DNA from: SH-MAG3 sp036374995
GTDB lineage: Bacteria > Gemmatimonadota > Gemmatimonadetes > Longimicrobiales > RSA9
Reading direction: 5' to 3'
NCBI GenBank assembly: GCA_036374995.1
Contig: DASUSS010000044.1
Location: 1-50,615, forward strand
Length of the DNA: 50,615 nucleotides
Shown here: positions 22,053 to 30,537 of the stretch, in pieces
Position numbering within the stretch: the stretch's first letter is position 1
Layout: every line of letters begins with the position of its first letter
Notes under the pieces: generated by a model
The model's input: only the letters and a program-made list of their open reading frames with translations
The model's database searches: none
Told to the model about the DNA's origin: nothing
Made by a program: the position numbers and the translations under genes

Positions 22053-23786
22053 TCAGAAGCCGGCGGCGAGGCCGCCAGTGCGGGGATCGGGCACGGCGGT
22101 CCACAGGCCGTTCCGGCGCAGGATCGTCGGTGCCGTGCCGACGGTCGCGCGCGGTTGAACCGTGTGACCCATTTCCTCGAGCTGCGCGATCCGGGCAGCG
22201 GCGAGGCCGTTGCTCTCGAAGGCGAGCACGTCGGGGAGGTGCTGGTGATGGATGCGCGGCGCGTTCACGGCCGCGGCGAGGTCCAGGTCGTGATCGATGA
22301 CGTTCGAGAGCACCTGGAAGACGGCGGTGATGATACGCGGTCCGCCGCGCGCGCCGGTCACGATCAGGACGGAGCTGTCGGCATCGAGCACGATCGTCGG
22401 CGTCATGGCGGAGAGCATTCTCTTCTCCGGCTCGATCGCGTTCGCCTCGCCCTGCACCAGACCGAACATGTTCGGAGAGCCGGGCTTCGCCGCGAAGTCA
22501 TCCATCTCGTCGTTCAGCAGGAAGCCGGCACCGGTGACGGTGACGGCCGAGCCGTAGAGCTCGTTGATGGTCGTGGTGAGTGCAACGGCATTGCCGGACG
22601 GATCGACAATCGAGAAATGCGTCGTGCTCGCCGGCTCCGGCTGCTCCATCAGGCCGGGCCGGACATCGAGAGAGGGCGTGGCACGCTCGCGGTCGATGGA
22701 TTCACGCAGGCGGTCCGCGTAGTCCTGTGAGAGGAGCAGGTCGCGAGGGAACTCGACGAACGCGGGATCGCCCAGGAAGTGATTGCGGTCGGCGAAGGCG
22801 CGGCGCATGGCTTCCGCGGTGAGGTGCAGCGAGGGTGCCGAGTGCCAGCCGAGCCGGTCGAGCGGGAAGCCGTCGAGAACGTTCGCGATGAGAGCGAGCG
22901 TGATGCCGCCGGACGATGCGGGTGGCATCGAGATGACGCGATGACCGCGGTAGTCGAACGCGATCGGGTCGCGCCATTCCGCGCGGTAGCGCCGCAGGTC
23001 CTCGTGCGTGATGATGCCGCCGCCGCGCTGCATCTCCGCCACGATGAGGTCGGCGGTCTCGCCCTCGTAGAACCCGGCGGGCCCCTGGGCGGCGATGCGC
23101 TCCAGCACGCGCGCGAGATCGGGATTGCTCCAGCGGTCGCCCGCGCGGAGCGGCTGACCGGCGGGAAGGAAGAGCGCGGCGGAGCCGCCGAACCGGCGGA
23201 GCCGCGGTGCGGCGTCCCGGACCGAAGCGTCCAGTGCGGAATCGATGACGAAGCCGTCGCGCGCGAGATCGATGGCGGGGTCGAGCAGGTCACGCCAGGA
23301 CTTCGTGCCGAAGCGACGATGCGCTTCCCACAGCCCCATCACAGATCCGGGCACGCCGGAGGCGAGGTGCCCGATCACGGACCGGTCGGTCAGGTTGCCT
23401 TCGGCGTCGAGGTACATGTCGCGGGTCGCGGCGAGCGGTGCCTTCTCGCGGAAATCCAGGGCGGCGGTCGTACCATCGGCCATGCGGGCGACCATGAAAC
23501 CGCCGCCGCCGATGTTGCCGGCCTCGGGATAGACGACGGCGAGCGCGAAGGCCGTGGCGACCGCGGCATCCACGGCGTTGCCGCCATCGCGCATGACCCG
23601 GAGTCCGACCTGCGTCGCCAGTGGCGCGTCCGTCACGACCATGGCGCTCGGCGCGCTGACCGCCGCGGCATCGAGGTCGTACGGCCAGGCGGCAGGGATG
23701 TCGACGACGTGGTCGATGGAGGGTGCCTGCCGTGCGGAAGAGCAGGCCGCCAGGGCGAGGAACGCGATGAAGATCGGCTTGCGCAT
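22053..23786 (-). CDS. ggt: Gamma-glutamyltransferase, lipoprotein form
   Basis: 577-aa self-processing Ntn-hydrolase that cleaves or transfers the gamma-glutamyl group of glutathione and related compounds outside the cytoplasm. The N-terminus is a lipoprotein signal with LALAAC. Family motifs include ATQVGLRVMRDGGNAVDAA, GNIGGGGFM, and the autocleavage site PASTTHFSIVD with Thr388 as the new N-terminal nucleophile of the small subunit. The C-terminal part has GSPNMFGLVQGEANAIEP, MLSAMTPTIV and ARGGPRIITAV. The length is normal. GAGGT lies eight bases before the ATG. The gene is divergent from the DUF3299 operon. Confidence 0.93.
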   Translation of the reverse strand: MRKPIFIAFLALAACSSARQAPSIDHVVDIPAAWPYDLDAAAVSAPSAMVVTDAPLATQVGLRVMRDGGNAVDAAVATAFALAVVYPEAGNIGGGGFMVARMADGTTAALDFREKAPLAATRDMYLDAEGNLTDRSVIGHLASGVPGSVMGLWEAHRRFGTKSWRDLLDPAIDLARDGFVIDSALDASVRDAAPRLRRFGGSAALFLPAGQPLRAGDRWSNPDLARVLERIAAQGPAGFYEGETADLIVAEMQRGGGIITHEDLRRYRAEWRDPIAFDYRGHRVISMPPASSGGITLALIANVLDGFPLDRLGWHSAPSLHLTAEAMRRAFADRNHFLGDPAFVEFPRDLLLSQDYADRLRESIDRERATPSLDVRPGLMEQPEPASTTHFSIVDPSGNAVALTTTINELYGSAVTVTGAGFLLNDEMDDFAAKPGSPNMFGLVQGEANAIEPEKRMLSAMTPTIVLDADSSVLIVTGARGGPRIITAVFQVLSNVIDHDLDLAAAVNAPRIHHQHLPDVLAFESNGLAAARIAQLEEMGHTVQPRATVGTAPTILRRNGLWTAVPDPRTGGLAAGF

Positions 23787-23952
23787 GCCGTCATACCTCG
23801 GAGCGGGTGGAACCACGGCGCCGCCTGTGTCTATTAACAGAGGACGCCAAGGTACCGCGTGGCGCGGGCGGCGCGCCACTGCGAGTTGACGCGGTCGGCG
23901 GCCGTCGGTAAATCTCGCGTACACGGTGTCGTGAACGATCGGGGAAGGCGCG

Positions 23953-24474
23953 ATGATCCAGCGACTGCACAGGAATTCGACCACGCGGGTGGCCCTGCTG
24001 TCCGCGTGCGTTCTGCTGCTCGGCGGCATGCGGCCGGCGGTCGCGCCCGGCGCGATGGACGGCGACACGATACTGGCGGAGATCGAGCGGGCGATCGCGG
24101 CCGGTGATCCGGTCACGCTGGACTGGAAGGCCATGGCGGCGCTGAACTACAAGACCGGCGAGATGCCGGAATCGCTGCGCAGGCTGAACGGCGTGGAAGT
24201 GCGCATTCCGGGATTCATGGTGCCGCTGGAGGACACCGAGACCCGCGTCACGGAGTTCCTGCTGGTGCCGTACTTCGGTGCATGCATTCACACGCCGCCG
24301 CCGCCGCCGAACCAGATGGTGCATGTGCTGATGCACAGCAACCAGGTCGTCGATGTCAATCTGTGGGATCCGATCTGGATCGTCGGCAGGCTGAAGATCG
24401 AGAGTGTGGAGAGTCCGTACGGCATGGTCGGCTACCAGCTCACCGGCGAGCGGATCCTGCCCTACGACGGCTGA
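23953..24474 (+). CDS. DUF3299 exported protein
   Basis: 173-aa exported protein of the DUF3299 family. A signal peptide (about 1-32) is followed by a helix and the family hallmark VRIPGFMVPLE and FGACIHTPPPPPNQMVHV. The His, Cys and nearby acidic residues of that motif could bind a metal. The next two genes encode an ABC ATPase and a FtsX/LolE-type permease in the same transcript, five and minus four bases apart. In several proteobacteria DUF3299 genes occur next to such ABC genes, including Zur-regulated zinc-acquisition operons of Vibrio (from memory). A metal-handling role here is inference. Confidence 0.85.
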   Translation: MIQRLHRNSTTRVALLSACVLLLGGMRPAVAPGAMDGDTILAEIERAIAAGDPVTLDWKAMAALNYKTGEMPESLRRLNGVEVRIPGFMVPLEDTETRVTEFLLVPYFGACIHTPPPPPNQMVHVLMHSNQVVDVNLWDPIWIVGRLKIESVESPYGMVGYQLTGERILPYDG

Positions 24475-24479
24475 ACCCG

Positions 24480-25214
24480 TTGAGCACGACACCCGCACAG
24501 ATCGGCCGGGACGCGCACGAGCATACGCGCGCCCCGGCCGTCGTGCTGGAGGGGGTGGAATTCGGCTACGGTGCGGGTGCGACGGTGCTGCGCGTGCCGG
24601 AGCTTCGCGTCGAGCGCGGCGAGCGGCTGTTCATCTTCGGGCCGAGCGGCAGTGGCAAGACGACGCTGCTCGGCCTGCTCGCGGGCGTGCTGCGCGCCAG
24701 GGCCGGTGTCGTGCGCGTGCTCGGCACCGACCTCGCCGGGCTGTCCAGCCACGGCCGCGACGCGCTGCGGGCCGCACACATCGGCTACATCTTCCAGCTG
24801 TTCAATCTGATCCCGTACCTCTCGGTGCAGGAGAACATCGTGCTGCCGTGCCGGCTGTCGCGGGACCGCCGCGCCCGTCTCGGCGGCATCGCCCCCGATG
24901 AGGCGGCGCGCAGCCTCGCCGATGCGCTGCACATCGGCGGGTTGCTCGATGAGCGGGTGACGCGCCTGAGCGTGGGACAGCAACAGCGCGTCGCGGCCGC
25001 GCGCGCGCTGATCGGCGCGCCGGAGCTGATCGTCGCCGATGAGCCGACGTCCGCGCTGGATTCCGACCGGCGCGAGCAGTTCCTGGAGCTGCTGTTCGAG
25101 CGCAGTACGGCAGCCGGGTCGACGCTCGTCTTCGTGAGTCACGACCGGCAGCTCGAGCACATGTTCGACCGCGCCGTGTCCCTCGCCGCCGTAAACACGG
25201 CCGCCGCACGATGA
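24480..25214 (+). CDS. LolD/MacB-type ABC transporter ATP-binding protein
   Basis: 244-aa cytoplasmic ATPase that would power the adjacent FtsX-like permease. Walker A is GPSGSGKTT, the Q-loop region IGYIFQLFNLIPYLSV is typical of the LolD/MacB group, the signature is LSVGQQQR, Walker B LIVADEPTSALD and H-loop VFVSHDR. The proposed start is TTG at 24480, five bases after the DUF3299 stop; upstream sequence in this frame is shadow of that gene. The stop overlaps the permease ATG by four bases. Confidence 0.9.
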   Translation: MSTTPAQIGRDAHEHTRAPAVVLEGVEFGYGAGATVLRVPELRVERGERLFIFGPSGSGKTTLLGLLAGVLRARAGVVRVLGTDLAGLSSHGRDALRAAHIGYIFQLFNLIPYLSVQENIVLPCRLSRDRRARLGGIAPDEAARSLADALHIGGLLDERVTRLSVGQQQRVAAARALIGAPELIVADEPTSALDSDRREQFLELLFERSTAAGSTLVFVSHDRQLEHMFDRAVSLAAVNTAAAR

Positions 25215-26536
25215 CGTTCCTGCTCACGCTCGTGCGGAAGTCGCTCGCAAACCGGCTGCTCGCGACGTCGCTCACGCTCGCATCGATCGCGCTCAGCGTC
25301 GCGCTGCTGCTCGGCATCGAGAACATCCGTGCCGGAATGCGCTCGAGCTTCTCGAACACGATCAGTCGGACGGACCTGATCGTGGGCGCGCGCGGCGGCT
25401 CGCTTCAGCTGCTGCTGTACTCGGTCTTCGGCATCGGCTCGCCCACGAGCAACGTGAGCTGGGAGACCTACGAGCGGTTCCGCGACCACGCTGCGGTCGC
25501 GTGGACGATCCCGATCTCGCTGGGCGACAGTCATCGCGGCTTTCGCGTGGTGGGCACGGACAGCTCGTTCTACGAGCGGTTCCATTACGGCGGCGGCCGG
25601 TCGATCGCGTTTGCGGAAGGTCGGATGCCGGAGAGTGCGCGCGAGGTGGTGCTCGGCGATCAGGTCGCGCGCGAGCTCGGGTACGGGGTCGGCTCCGACG
25701 TCGTGGTCACGCACGGCCTCTACGGCACGGGCATCATGGAGCACGAGGAGCAGCCGTTCCGGGTGGTGGGCATCCTGGACCGGACGTTCACGCCCGTGGA
25801 CCGGTCGCTCTACGTCACACTCCAGGGGATCGACGCGGTGCACGAGGGTTTCATGCAGGCGGCAGGTCCCGGCGCGCCGCCGGGCTTCGCGGCACCGCCG
25901 GGCTTCGCCACACCGTCATTGGGCGACACGGCTGCGGCGCGGGACGCGCAGGCGCACGATGGCGATACCGCGGCTGTCGAGCCGGAGCAGATCACGGCGT
26001 TCTTTCTCGGCGCGCGCACCCGCATCGCGACGCTCCAGCTCCAGCGCGAGATCAACACGTACGAGGACGAGGCGATCATGGCGATCCTGCCGGGCGTCGC
26101 GCTCGCCGAGATGTGGCGCGGCGTCGGCTACGCGGAGGATGCGCTGCTCGTCGTGACGTTCTTCGTCGTCGCGGTGGGGCTGATCGGGATGCTGCTGTCG
26201 CTGTATTCCTCGCTCGAGGCGAGGCGACGGGAGATGGCGATCCTCCGCGCCGTCGGTGCGGGCGCCCCCCGCATCTTCGCGCTGCTCGTGCTGGAGTCGG
26301 GACTGCTCGGTCTCGGCGGAGCCGCGGCCGGCGTCGGCCTGATCTACGCGCTGCTCGTGCTGCTCAAGGGAGTCGTCGAGAGCACGTTCGGTCTGTACCT
26401 GCCGATCCAGCCGCCCACGTCCACCGCCTGGCTGTATCTCGCGGTCGTCGTCGGTGCGTCCTTCCTGATCGGCCTGGTGCCGGCGCTCAAGGCGTACCGG
26501 AACAGTCTCGTGGACGGCCTGACGCCGAGAGTGTGA
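25211..26536 (+). CDS. FtsX/LolE-like ABC transporter permease
   Basis: 441-aa type VII ABC permease. One membrane helix lies at about 17-35. A large extracytoplasmic domain follows (about 45-300), then three helices near the C-terminus (about 310-335, 355-385 and 400-425) framing EARRREMAILRAVGAGAPRIF, the coupling region typical of FtsX/MacB proteins. These mechanotransmission transporters move lipoproteins or drive periplasmic work rather than importing solutes. The extracytoplasmic domain carries a low-complexity insertion with two PPGFA units at about 223-233. It overlaps the ATPase gene by four bases (ATGA). Confidence 0.88.
   Translation: MTFLLTLVRKSLANRLLATSLTLASIALSVALLLGIENIRAGMRSSFSNTISRTDLIVGARGGSLQLLLYSVFGIGSPTSNVSWETYERFRDHAAVAWTIPISLGDSHRGFRVVGTDSSFYERFHYGGGRSIAFAEGRMPESAREVVLGDQVARELGYGVGSDVVVTHGLYGTGIMEHEEQPFRVVGILDRTFTPVDRSLYVTLQGIDAVHEGFMQAAGPGAPPGFAAPPGFATPSLGDTAAARDAQAHDGDTAAVEPEQITAFFLGARTRIATLQLQREINTYEDEAIMAILPGVALAEMWRGVGYAEDALLVVTFFVVAVGLIGMLLSLYSSLEARRREMAILRAVGAGAPRIFALLVLESGLLGLGGAAAGVGLIYALLVLLKGVVESTFGLYLPIQPPTSTAWLYLAVVVGASFLIGLVPALKAYRNSLVDGLTPRV
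25877..25908 (+). repeat. 18-bp-period tandem repeat in the permease gene
   Basis: CCGCCGGGCTTCGC occurs at 25877-25890 and again at 25895-25908, giving PPGFAA then PPGFAT in the extracytoplasmic domain. Only two units are present. Confidence 0.8.
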
Positions 26537-26543
26537 ACGAGAA

Positions 26544-26566
26544 ACGAGCCCGACCCCCGGGCTCGT
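26544..26566. terminator. Bidirectional hairpin between convergent genes
   Basis: ACGAGCCCG (26544-26552) and CGGGCTCGT (26558-26566) form a perfect 9-bp stem with a 5-base loop. It sits right after the permease stop and touches the stop codon of the convergent barrel gene. On the minus strand it is followed by TTTCTC, a weak U-rich tail. Confidence 0.6.
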
Positions 26567-27174
26567 CAGAATCCCAGTCGCAGTGCGAGTCTGAGTCGCG
26601 AGTGCGTCTGGTTGCCGTCGCCGATGTCCTCCTCTTCGTGATAGCCCCACGTCCGGCCCCACTCCAGCGCGACGGCCTTGTTCCGATCGAACCGGTACTC
26701 GAGTCCCGTGCCGGCCTGGAGCGCGAAGTCGGTGTTCCAGAAGCCGAGGTCCTCGAGGCGGTAGGCGATCATGCCGATGCCGCCGTCGAGATAGAAGCCG
26801 ATCGCACCGCCGCCCGCATAGCCGTAGCGCCCGGTCGCCATGGCCGTCGCAATGGACGCGGTCCCGCTGCCGGCGACGATGTCCGTGGTGAGGTCCCTGC
26901 GCTCGTATTCCGGCCTGGCGACCGATGCGTCCACGCCGATCATGAGGCTCGTGCCGAGCTGGCGCTGGAGCGAGGCGCCGAGCCCGAAGGCGTTGTCGTC
27001 GAACCGCCAGCGCGAAGCGGTGTCGGGGTCATCGAGGTTCGAGATGCCCGTGTACATCAGGCCGTAAGCCGAGACCCACGTACTCGGCGAGCCGGGGATC
27101 CCGGCTCCCTGCGCGGTGAGTGTCAGCGGTGTGGTTGCGAGCAGGCCGCCGGCGATCAGGATCAGCTTCTTCAT
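26566..27174 (-). CDS. Outer-membrane beta-barrel protein (202 aa)
   Basis: Predicted small outer-membrane barrel. A Sec signal peptide ends around LTAQG (about 22). The rest alternates polar and hydrophobic residues with Gly and aromatic belts: VSAYGLMYTGIS, GLGASLQRQLG, AIGFYLDGGIGMIAYR, ALQAGTGLEYRF, ending in LRLALRLGF with the C-terminal Phe typical of proteins inserted by BamA. Eight strands are likely. It starts eight bases after the M20 amidohydrolase gene in the same direction. Ligand or role unknown. Confidence 0.75.
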   Translation of the reverse strand: MKKLILIAGGLLATTPLTLTAQGAGIPGSPSTWVSAYGLMYTGISNLDDPDTASRWRFDDNAFGLGASLQRQLGTSLMIGVDASVARPEYERRDLTTDIVAGSGTASIATAMATGRYGYAGGGAIGFYLDGGIGMIAYRLEDLGFWNTDFALQAGTGLEYRFDRNKAVALEWGRTWGYHEEEDIGDGNQTHSRLRLALRLGF

Positions 27175-27182
27175 GTACTACC

Positions 27183-28364
27183 TCACGGTTCGGATCGTTC
27201 GAGCGTGCGGATCGCGCACGCCGCGAGTGCGGCTGCGCCGATCGGCAGCGCGCGTTCATCGATATCGAAAGCGGGGTGATGATGTTCCCTCGGCGGCTCG
27301 AGCCCGGCGCCGAGCCAGATGAAGCAGCCGGGCGCCTCGCGCGCGAGGATCGCAAAATCCTCAGCACCCATCATCCGGTCGAAGGGTCGGACACGATCGG
27401 CTCCGAGCAGGTCGCGGAGCGCGTCCGCCGCGAGAGATGTGACGGCGGGCTCGTTGACGACGGGCGGGTATCCCTCCCTGAGTGTCAGCTGGAAGCTGCC
27501 GCCGAGTGTCTCGGCGACGGCGATGCCGCGGCGCAGCGCATCGCGCAGCACATCGCGCACGTCATCGTCGAAGTAACGGATGGTGCCGCTCAGCGTGACG
27601 CTCTCGGCGAGGACGTTCTCGGCGAAGCCGCCGCGGATCGTGCCGATCGCGAGCGTACCCTCGTCGTGCGGCGAGATGCGCCGTGCAGTTCCCATCTGGC
27701 AGGCGAGCACGGCATGCGCAGCGATCACGATCGCATCGGTACCCTCGTGCGGTCGTCCCGCATGCGAGCTCCGGCCGCGGATCGTGGCGGTGAACAGATC
27801 CGAGCCGGCCATGATCGGGCCCGCGGACAGGAATGCGGAGCCGAACGGGAGGTGAGCGCCGATGTGCAGGCCGAGGATGGCAGTCACGTTCCGCATGGCA
27901 CCGTCCTCCACCATGCGCACGGCTCCGCTCCGGCCCTCGTCATCGGAGGCCTCCTCGGACGGCTGGAACAGGAGCCGGACGGTACCGCGGAATCGACCCT
28001 CGGCGTGCGCCTCCGCGAGGAGTCGTGCGGCTCCGACGAGCATCGCGACATGGGCATCGTGGCCGCACGCGTGCATGACGCCGTCGACGGTCGAGCGGTA
28101 GTCGACCTCGCTCGATTCCTGGATCGGCAGCGCGTCCATGTCGGCGCGCAGTGCGACGACCGGTCCGCCGGAGCCGAGCTCGGCAACGATGCCGGTACGC
28201 CCGATGCCCCGCTGGACGCGCCAGCCGAGTGATTCGGCGGCCCGCGCGGCGATGTCGGCAGTGCGGGTCTCGCGGAACGACAGCTCCGGGTGTCGGTGCA
28301 GGTCGCGGCGCAGCGCGACGAGGTCGCGCTCGAAGCTGCCGGCACGCTCGAGCAGACTGGTCAT
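27183..28364 (-). CDS. M20-family amidohydrolase
   Basis: 393-aa cytoplasmic di-metal hydrolase of the M20D group (hippurate hydrolase, N-acetyl-L,L-diaminopimelate deacetylase, IAA-amino acid hydrolase). Motifs are LRRDLHRHPELSFRE (18-32), ALRADMDALPIQE, HACGHDAHVAM with Cys100 and His102, FQPSEE with the catalytic Glu pair at 137-138, LGLHIGAH, and GAEDF. The length is normal for the family. It would remove an acyl group from an amino acid or peptide. It is divergent from the murQ-led envelope block, so a role with peptidoglycan-derived peptides is possible but unproven. Confidence 0.88.
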   Translation of the reverse strand: MTSLLERAGSFERDLVALRRDLHRHPELSFRETRTADIAARAAESLGWRVQRGIGRTGIVAELGSGGPVVALRADMDALPIQESSEVDYRSTVDGVMHACGHDAHVAMLVGAARLLAEAHAEGRFRGTVRLLFQPSEEASDDEGRSGAVRMVEDGAMRNVTAILGLHIGAHLPFGSAFLSAGPIMAGSDLFTATIRGRSSHAGRPHEGTDAIVIAAHAVLACQMGTARRISPHDEGTLAIGTIRGGFAENVLAESVTLSGTIRYFDDDVRDVLRDALRRGIAVAETLGGSFQLTLREGYPPVVNEPAVTSLAADALRDLLGADRVRPFDRMMGAEDFAILAREAPGCFIWLGAGLEPPREHHHPAFDIDERALPIGAAALAACAIRTLERSEP

Positions 28365-28394
28365 GGCGTCCCGTTCAGGATAAGTTATCGCGCC

Positions 28395-28422
28395 AATCTA
28401 CCTGCCCCGTGGAAGGCGGCAA
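28395..28422 (-). promoter_or_regulatory. Possible promoter of the M20 amidohydrolase gene
   Basis: On the minus strand TTGCCG (28422-28417), 16 bp and TAGATT (28400-28395). The -10 is one mismatch-rich step from consensus. Weak call in the 71-bp divergent gap; nothing clear is seen for murQ, which also lacks a ribosome site before its ATG. Confidence 0.3.
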
Positions 28423-28435
28423 GCTGTGATCGTAT

Positions 28436-29356
28436 ATGGAGGATAGACCACCCCTCGACGCGCGCCTCACCGAGCAGCGCAACCCGCGCAGCATGCGGAT
28501 CGATCAGCTCTCGACGCAGGAGATCGTCGACCTGATCAACGCGGAGGACCGCATGGTCGCGGAAGCCGTGCAGGAGGAGCGCGAGGAGGTCGCGCACGCG
28601 ATCGACATCGTCGTCGACTGCTTCCGGCGCGGCGGGAGGCTGTTCTATGTCGGTGCCGGCACATCCGGCCGGCTGGGCGTGCTCGATGCCTCGGAGATGC
28701 CGCCGACGTACGGCACGGACCCGGCCATGGTGCAGGGGCTGATCGCCGGCGGCTATCAGGCGCTCGTCCGTGCGCAGGAGGGCGCCGAAGACCATCCGGA
28801 GGATGGCGCGCGCGACATCGCGGAGCGCGGTGTCGGCGAGAAGGACTTCGTGCTCGGCATCGCGAGCTCGGGTACCACTCCCTACGTGCACGGTGCGCTG
28901 CGCCGTGCGCGCGAGCTGGGCGCGCGCACGGGATTCCTGCTGTGCACGTATCCGACACAGGAGCTCACGGACACGCACGATGTCGTGATCGCGCCGCTGG
29001 TCGGGCCCGAGGTGATCACGGGGTCGACCCGGATGAAGGCCGGCACTGCGACGAAGATGGTGCTGAACACGATCACGACGGCCGCAATGGTGAAGCTGGG
29101 CAAGGTCTACGGCAACCTGATGGTCGATCTGCAGGTGACGTGCGAGAAGCTGCGCGATCGCGGTGAGCGCATTCTGATCGAGACGCTGGGCGTCGAGCGT
29201 CCGGCGGCGGCTGCGCTCCTCGAGCAGGCCGGCGGTCACGTGAAGACCGCGATCGTCATGGGCCGGCTCGGCGTCGATGCGACGGCGGCGCGACAGCGGC
29301 TCGATGCCGACGGCGGCCTGATCGGTCGTGTGATTCCGGACCTGGGGGCGCTGTAG
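28436..29356 (+). CDS. murQ: N-acetylmuramic acid 6-phosphate etherase
   Basis: 306-aa SIS-domain lyase that removes the lactyl ether from MurNAc-6-phosphate to give GlcNAc-6-phosphate during cell-wall recycling. The N-terminal LTEQRNPRSMRIDQLSTQEI and the SIS motif YVGAGTSGRLGVLDASEMPP are diagnostic; Glu87 and Glu118 align with the two catalytic glutamates described in E. coli MurQ. GIASSGTTPYVHGAL and STRMKAGTATKMVLN complete the sugar-phosphate site. No ribosome site precedes the ATG, so translation may be leaderless. The stop overlaps the anmK start by one base. Confidence 0.95.
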   Translation: MEDRPPLDARLTEQRNPRSMRIDQLSTQEIVDLINAEDRMVAEAVQEEREEVAHAIDIVVDCFRRGGRLFYVGAGTSGRLGVLDASEMPPTYGTDPAMVQGLIAGGYQALVRAQEGAEDHPEDGARDIAERGVGEKDFVLGIASSGTTPYVHGALRRARELGARTGFLLCTYPTQELTDTHDVVIAPLVGPEVITGSTRMKAGTATKMVLNTITTAAMVKLGKVYGNLMVDLQVTCEKLRDRGERILIETLGVERPAAAALLEQAGGHVKTAIVMGRLGVDATAARQRLDADGGLIGRVIPDLGAL

Positions 29357-30537
29357 TGCTCGTGATCGGCCTCATGTCCGGCACCTCGCTGGACGGCATC
29401 GACGCAGCGCTCGTCGAGCTGGAAGGGACGATCACCGCACCGCGCTGGCGCCTCGTCGCGTTCAGCGAATCACCCTATCGTGCGGATCAGCGGACCGCGA
29501 TCCACAACGGGATCGTGCAGGGGACCGCCGCCGCGCTGTGCGCGCTCAACGCGGAGCTCGGCGAGTGGTTCGCGGCCGCCGTGCTGCGACTGCTCGCGGA
29601 GACGAAGCTGGCTGCGGCGGACATCGCCGTCATCGGCTCGCACGGGCAGACGATCTGGCACGAGCCGCCGCGCGACGGTGCGCGCGGCTCCACGCTCCAG
29701 CTCGGATGTGCGGCGACGATCGCGGAGCGTACCGGCATCCCGGTCGTCAGCGACTTCCGCTCCCGCGACATGGCGGCGGGCGGCGAGGGTGCGCCGCTGG
29801 TGCCGTGGGTCGATCGACTGCTCTTCTCGCACGACACGCGGCGCCGCGTCCTCCAGAACATCGGCGGCATGGGCAACCTGACATGGCTGCCGCCGCGCGG
29901 ATCGTCGGAGCCGCTTCTCGCGTTCGATACGGGGCCCGGCAATGCGCTCATCGATGCCGCCGTCGAGCTCGCGACCGGCGGTGCGAGCACGTTCGATCGG
30001 GATGGCAGCCGGGCGGCCGCGGGAGCGGTCGACGAGACGCTGCTCGATGGGCTGCTGTCGCATCCGTTCCTGCAGCGGGATCCACCGAAATCGACGGGCC
30101 GGGAAGTCTTCGGCCGACCGTTCGTACAGCGACTCGCGGAACGGGTCGCGCCGCGGACGGAGGCGGAGTGGGCCTCGTTCATCTCGACGCTGACGGAGCT
30201 TTCGGCGCGCAGCATCGCACGCGCGATCGAGCGGTGGGTGCTGCCGCGCGGTGTGGACGAGATCATCATCACGGGCGGCGGCGCATTGAATCCCGAGCTG
30301 CTCGCGCGCATTCGCCGCCTGCTGCCGGGACAGCCGATCACGGCCGACCGGGCGGCGCTGGGGATCGAGCCGGCCGCGAAGGAGGCGCTCGCGTTCGGCG
30401 CCCTGGCGTGGGCACACGTGCAGGGTCTGGCGGGCAACGTGCCCGAGGCCACGGGTGCGGCCGGGGCGCGCGTGCTCGGCAGCTTCACACCCGGCCGGGC
30501 GCCGCAGCACGCGGGTACGTCGCGCGGCGGGGCGTGA
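29356..30537 (+). CDS. anmK: Anhydro-N-acetylmuramic acid kinase
   Basis: 393-aa sugar kinase of the ASKHA fold that opens and phosphorylates 1,6-anhydro-MurNAc to MurNAc-6-phosphate, the substrate of MurQ. Motifs are GLMSGTSLDGIDAALVE (5-21), IGSHGQTIWHEPP, LQNIGGMGNLTWLP, FDTGPGNALIDAA and the C-terminal ITGGGALNPEL. The start is GTG, overlapping the murQ stop by one base; its stop overlaps the next GTG by four bases. Tight coupling with murQ makes the pathway assignment secure. Confidence 0.95.
   Translation: MLVIGLMSGTSLDGIDAALVELEGTITAPRWRLVAFSESPYRADQRTAIHNGIVQGTAAALCALNAELGEWFAAAVLRLLAETKLAAADIAVIGSHGQTIWHEPPRDGARGSTLQLGCAATIAERTGIPVVSDFRSRDMAAGGEGAPLVPWVDRLLFSHDTRRRVLQNIGGMGNLTWLPPRGSSEPLLAFDTGPGNALIDAAVELATGGASTFDRDGSRAAAGAVDETLLDGLLSHPFLQRDPPKSTGREVFGRPFVQRLAERVAPRTEAEWASFISTLTELSARSIARAIERWVLPRGVDEIIITGGGALNPELLARIRRLLPGQPITADRAALGIEPAAKEALAFGALAWAHVQGLAGNVPEATGAAGARVLGSFTPGRAPQHAGTSRGGA

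Noticed and set aside
24480..26536. Reading the ABC pair as a macrolide (MacB) or lipoprotein (LolCDE) exporter
   Set aside because: The domain layout fits the superfamily but there is no MacA-like adaptor and only one permease; the DUF3299 partner points to a different, unassigned system.
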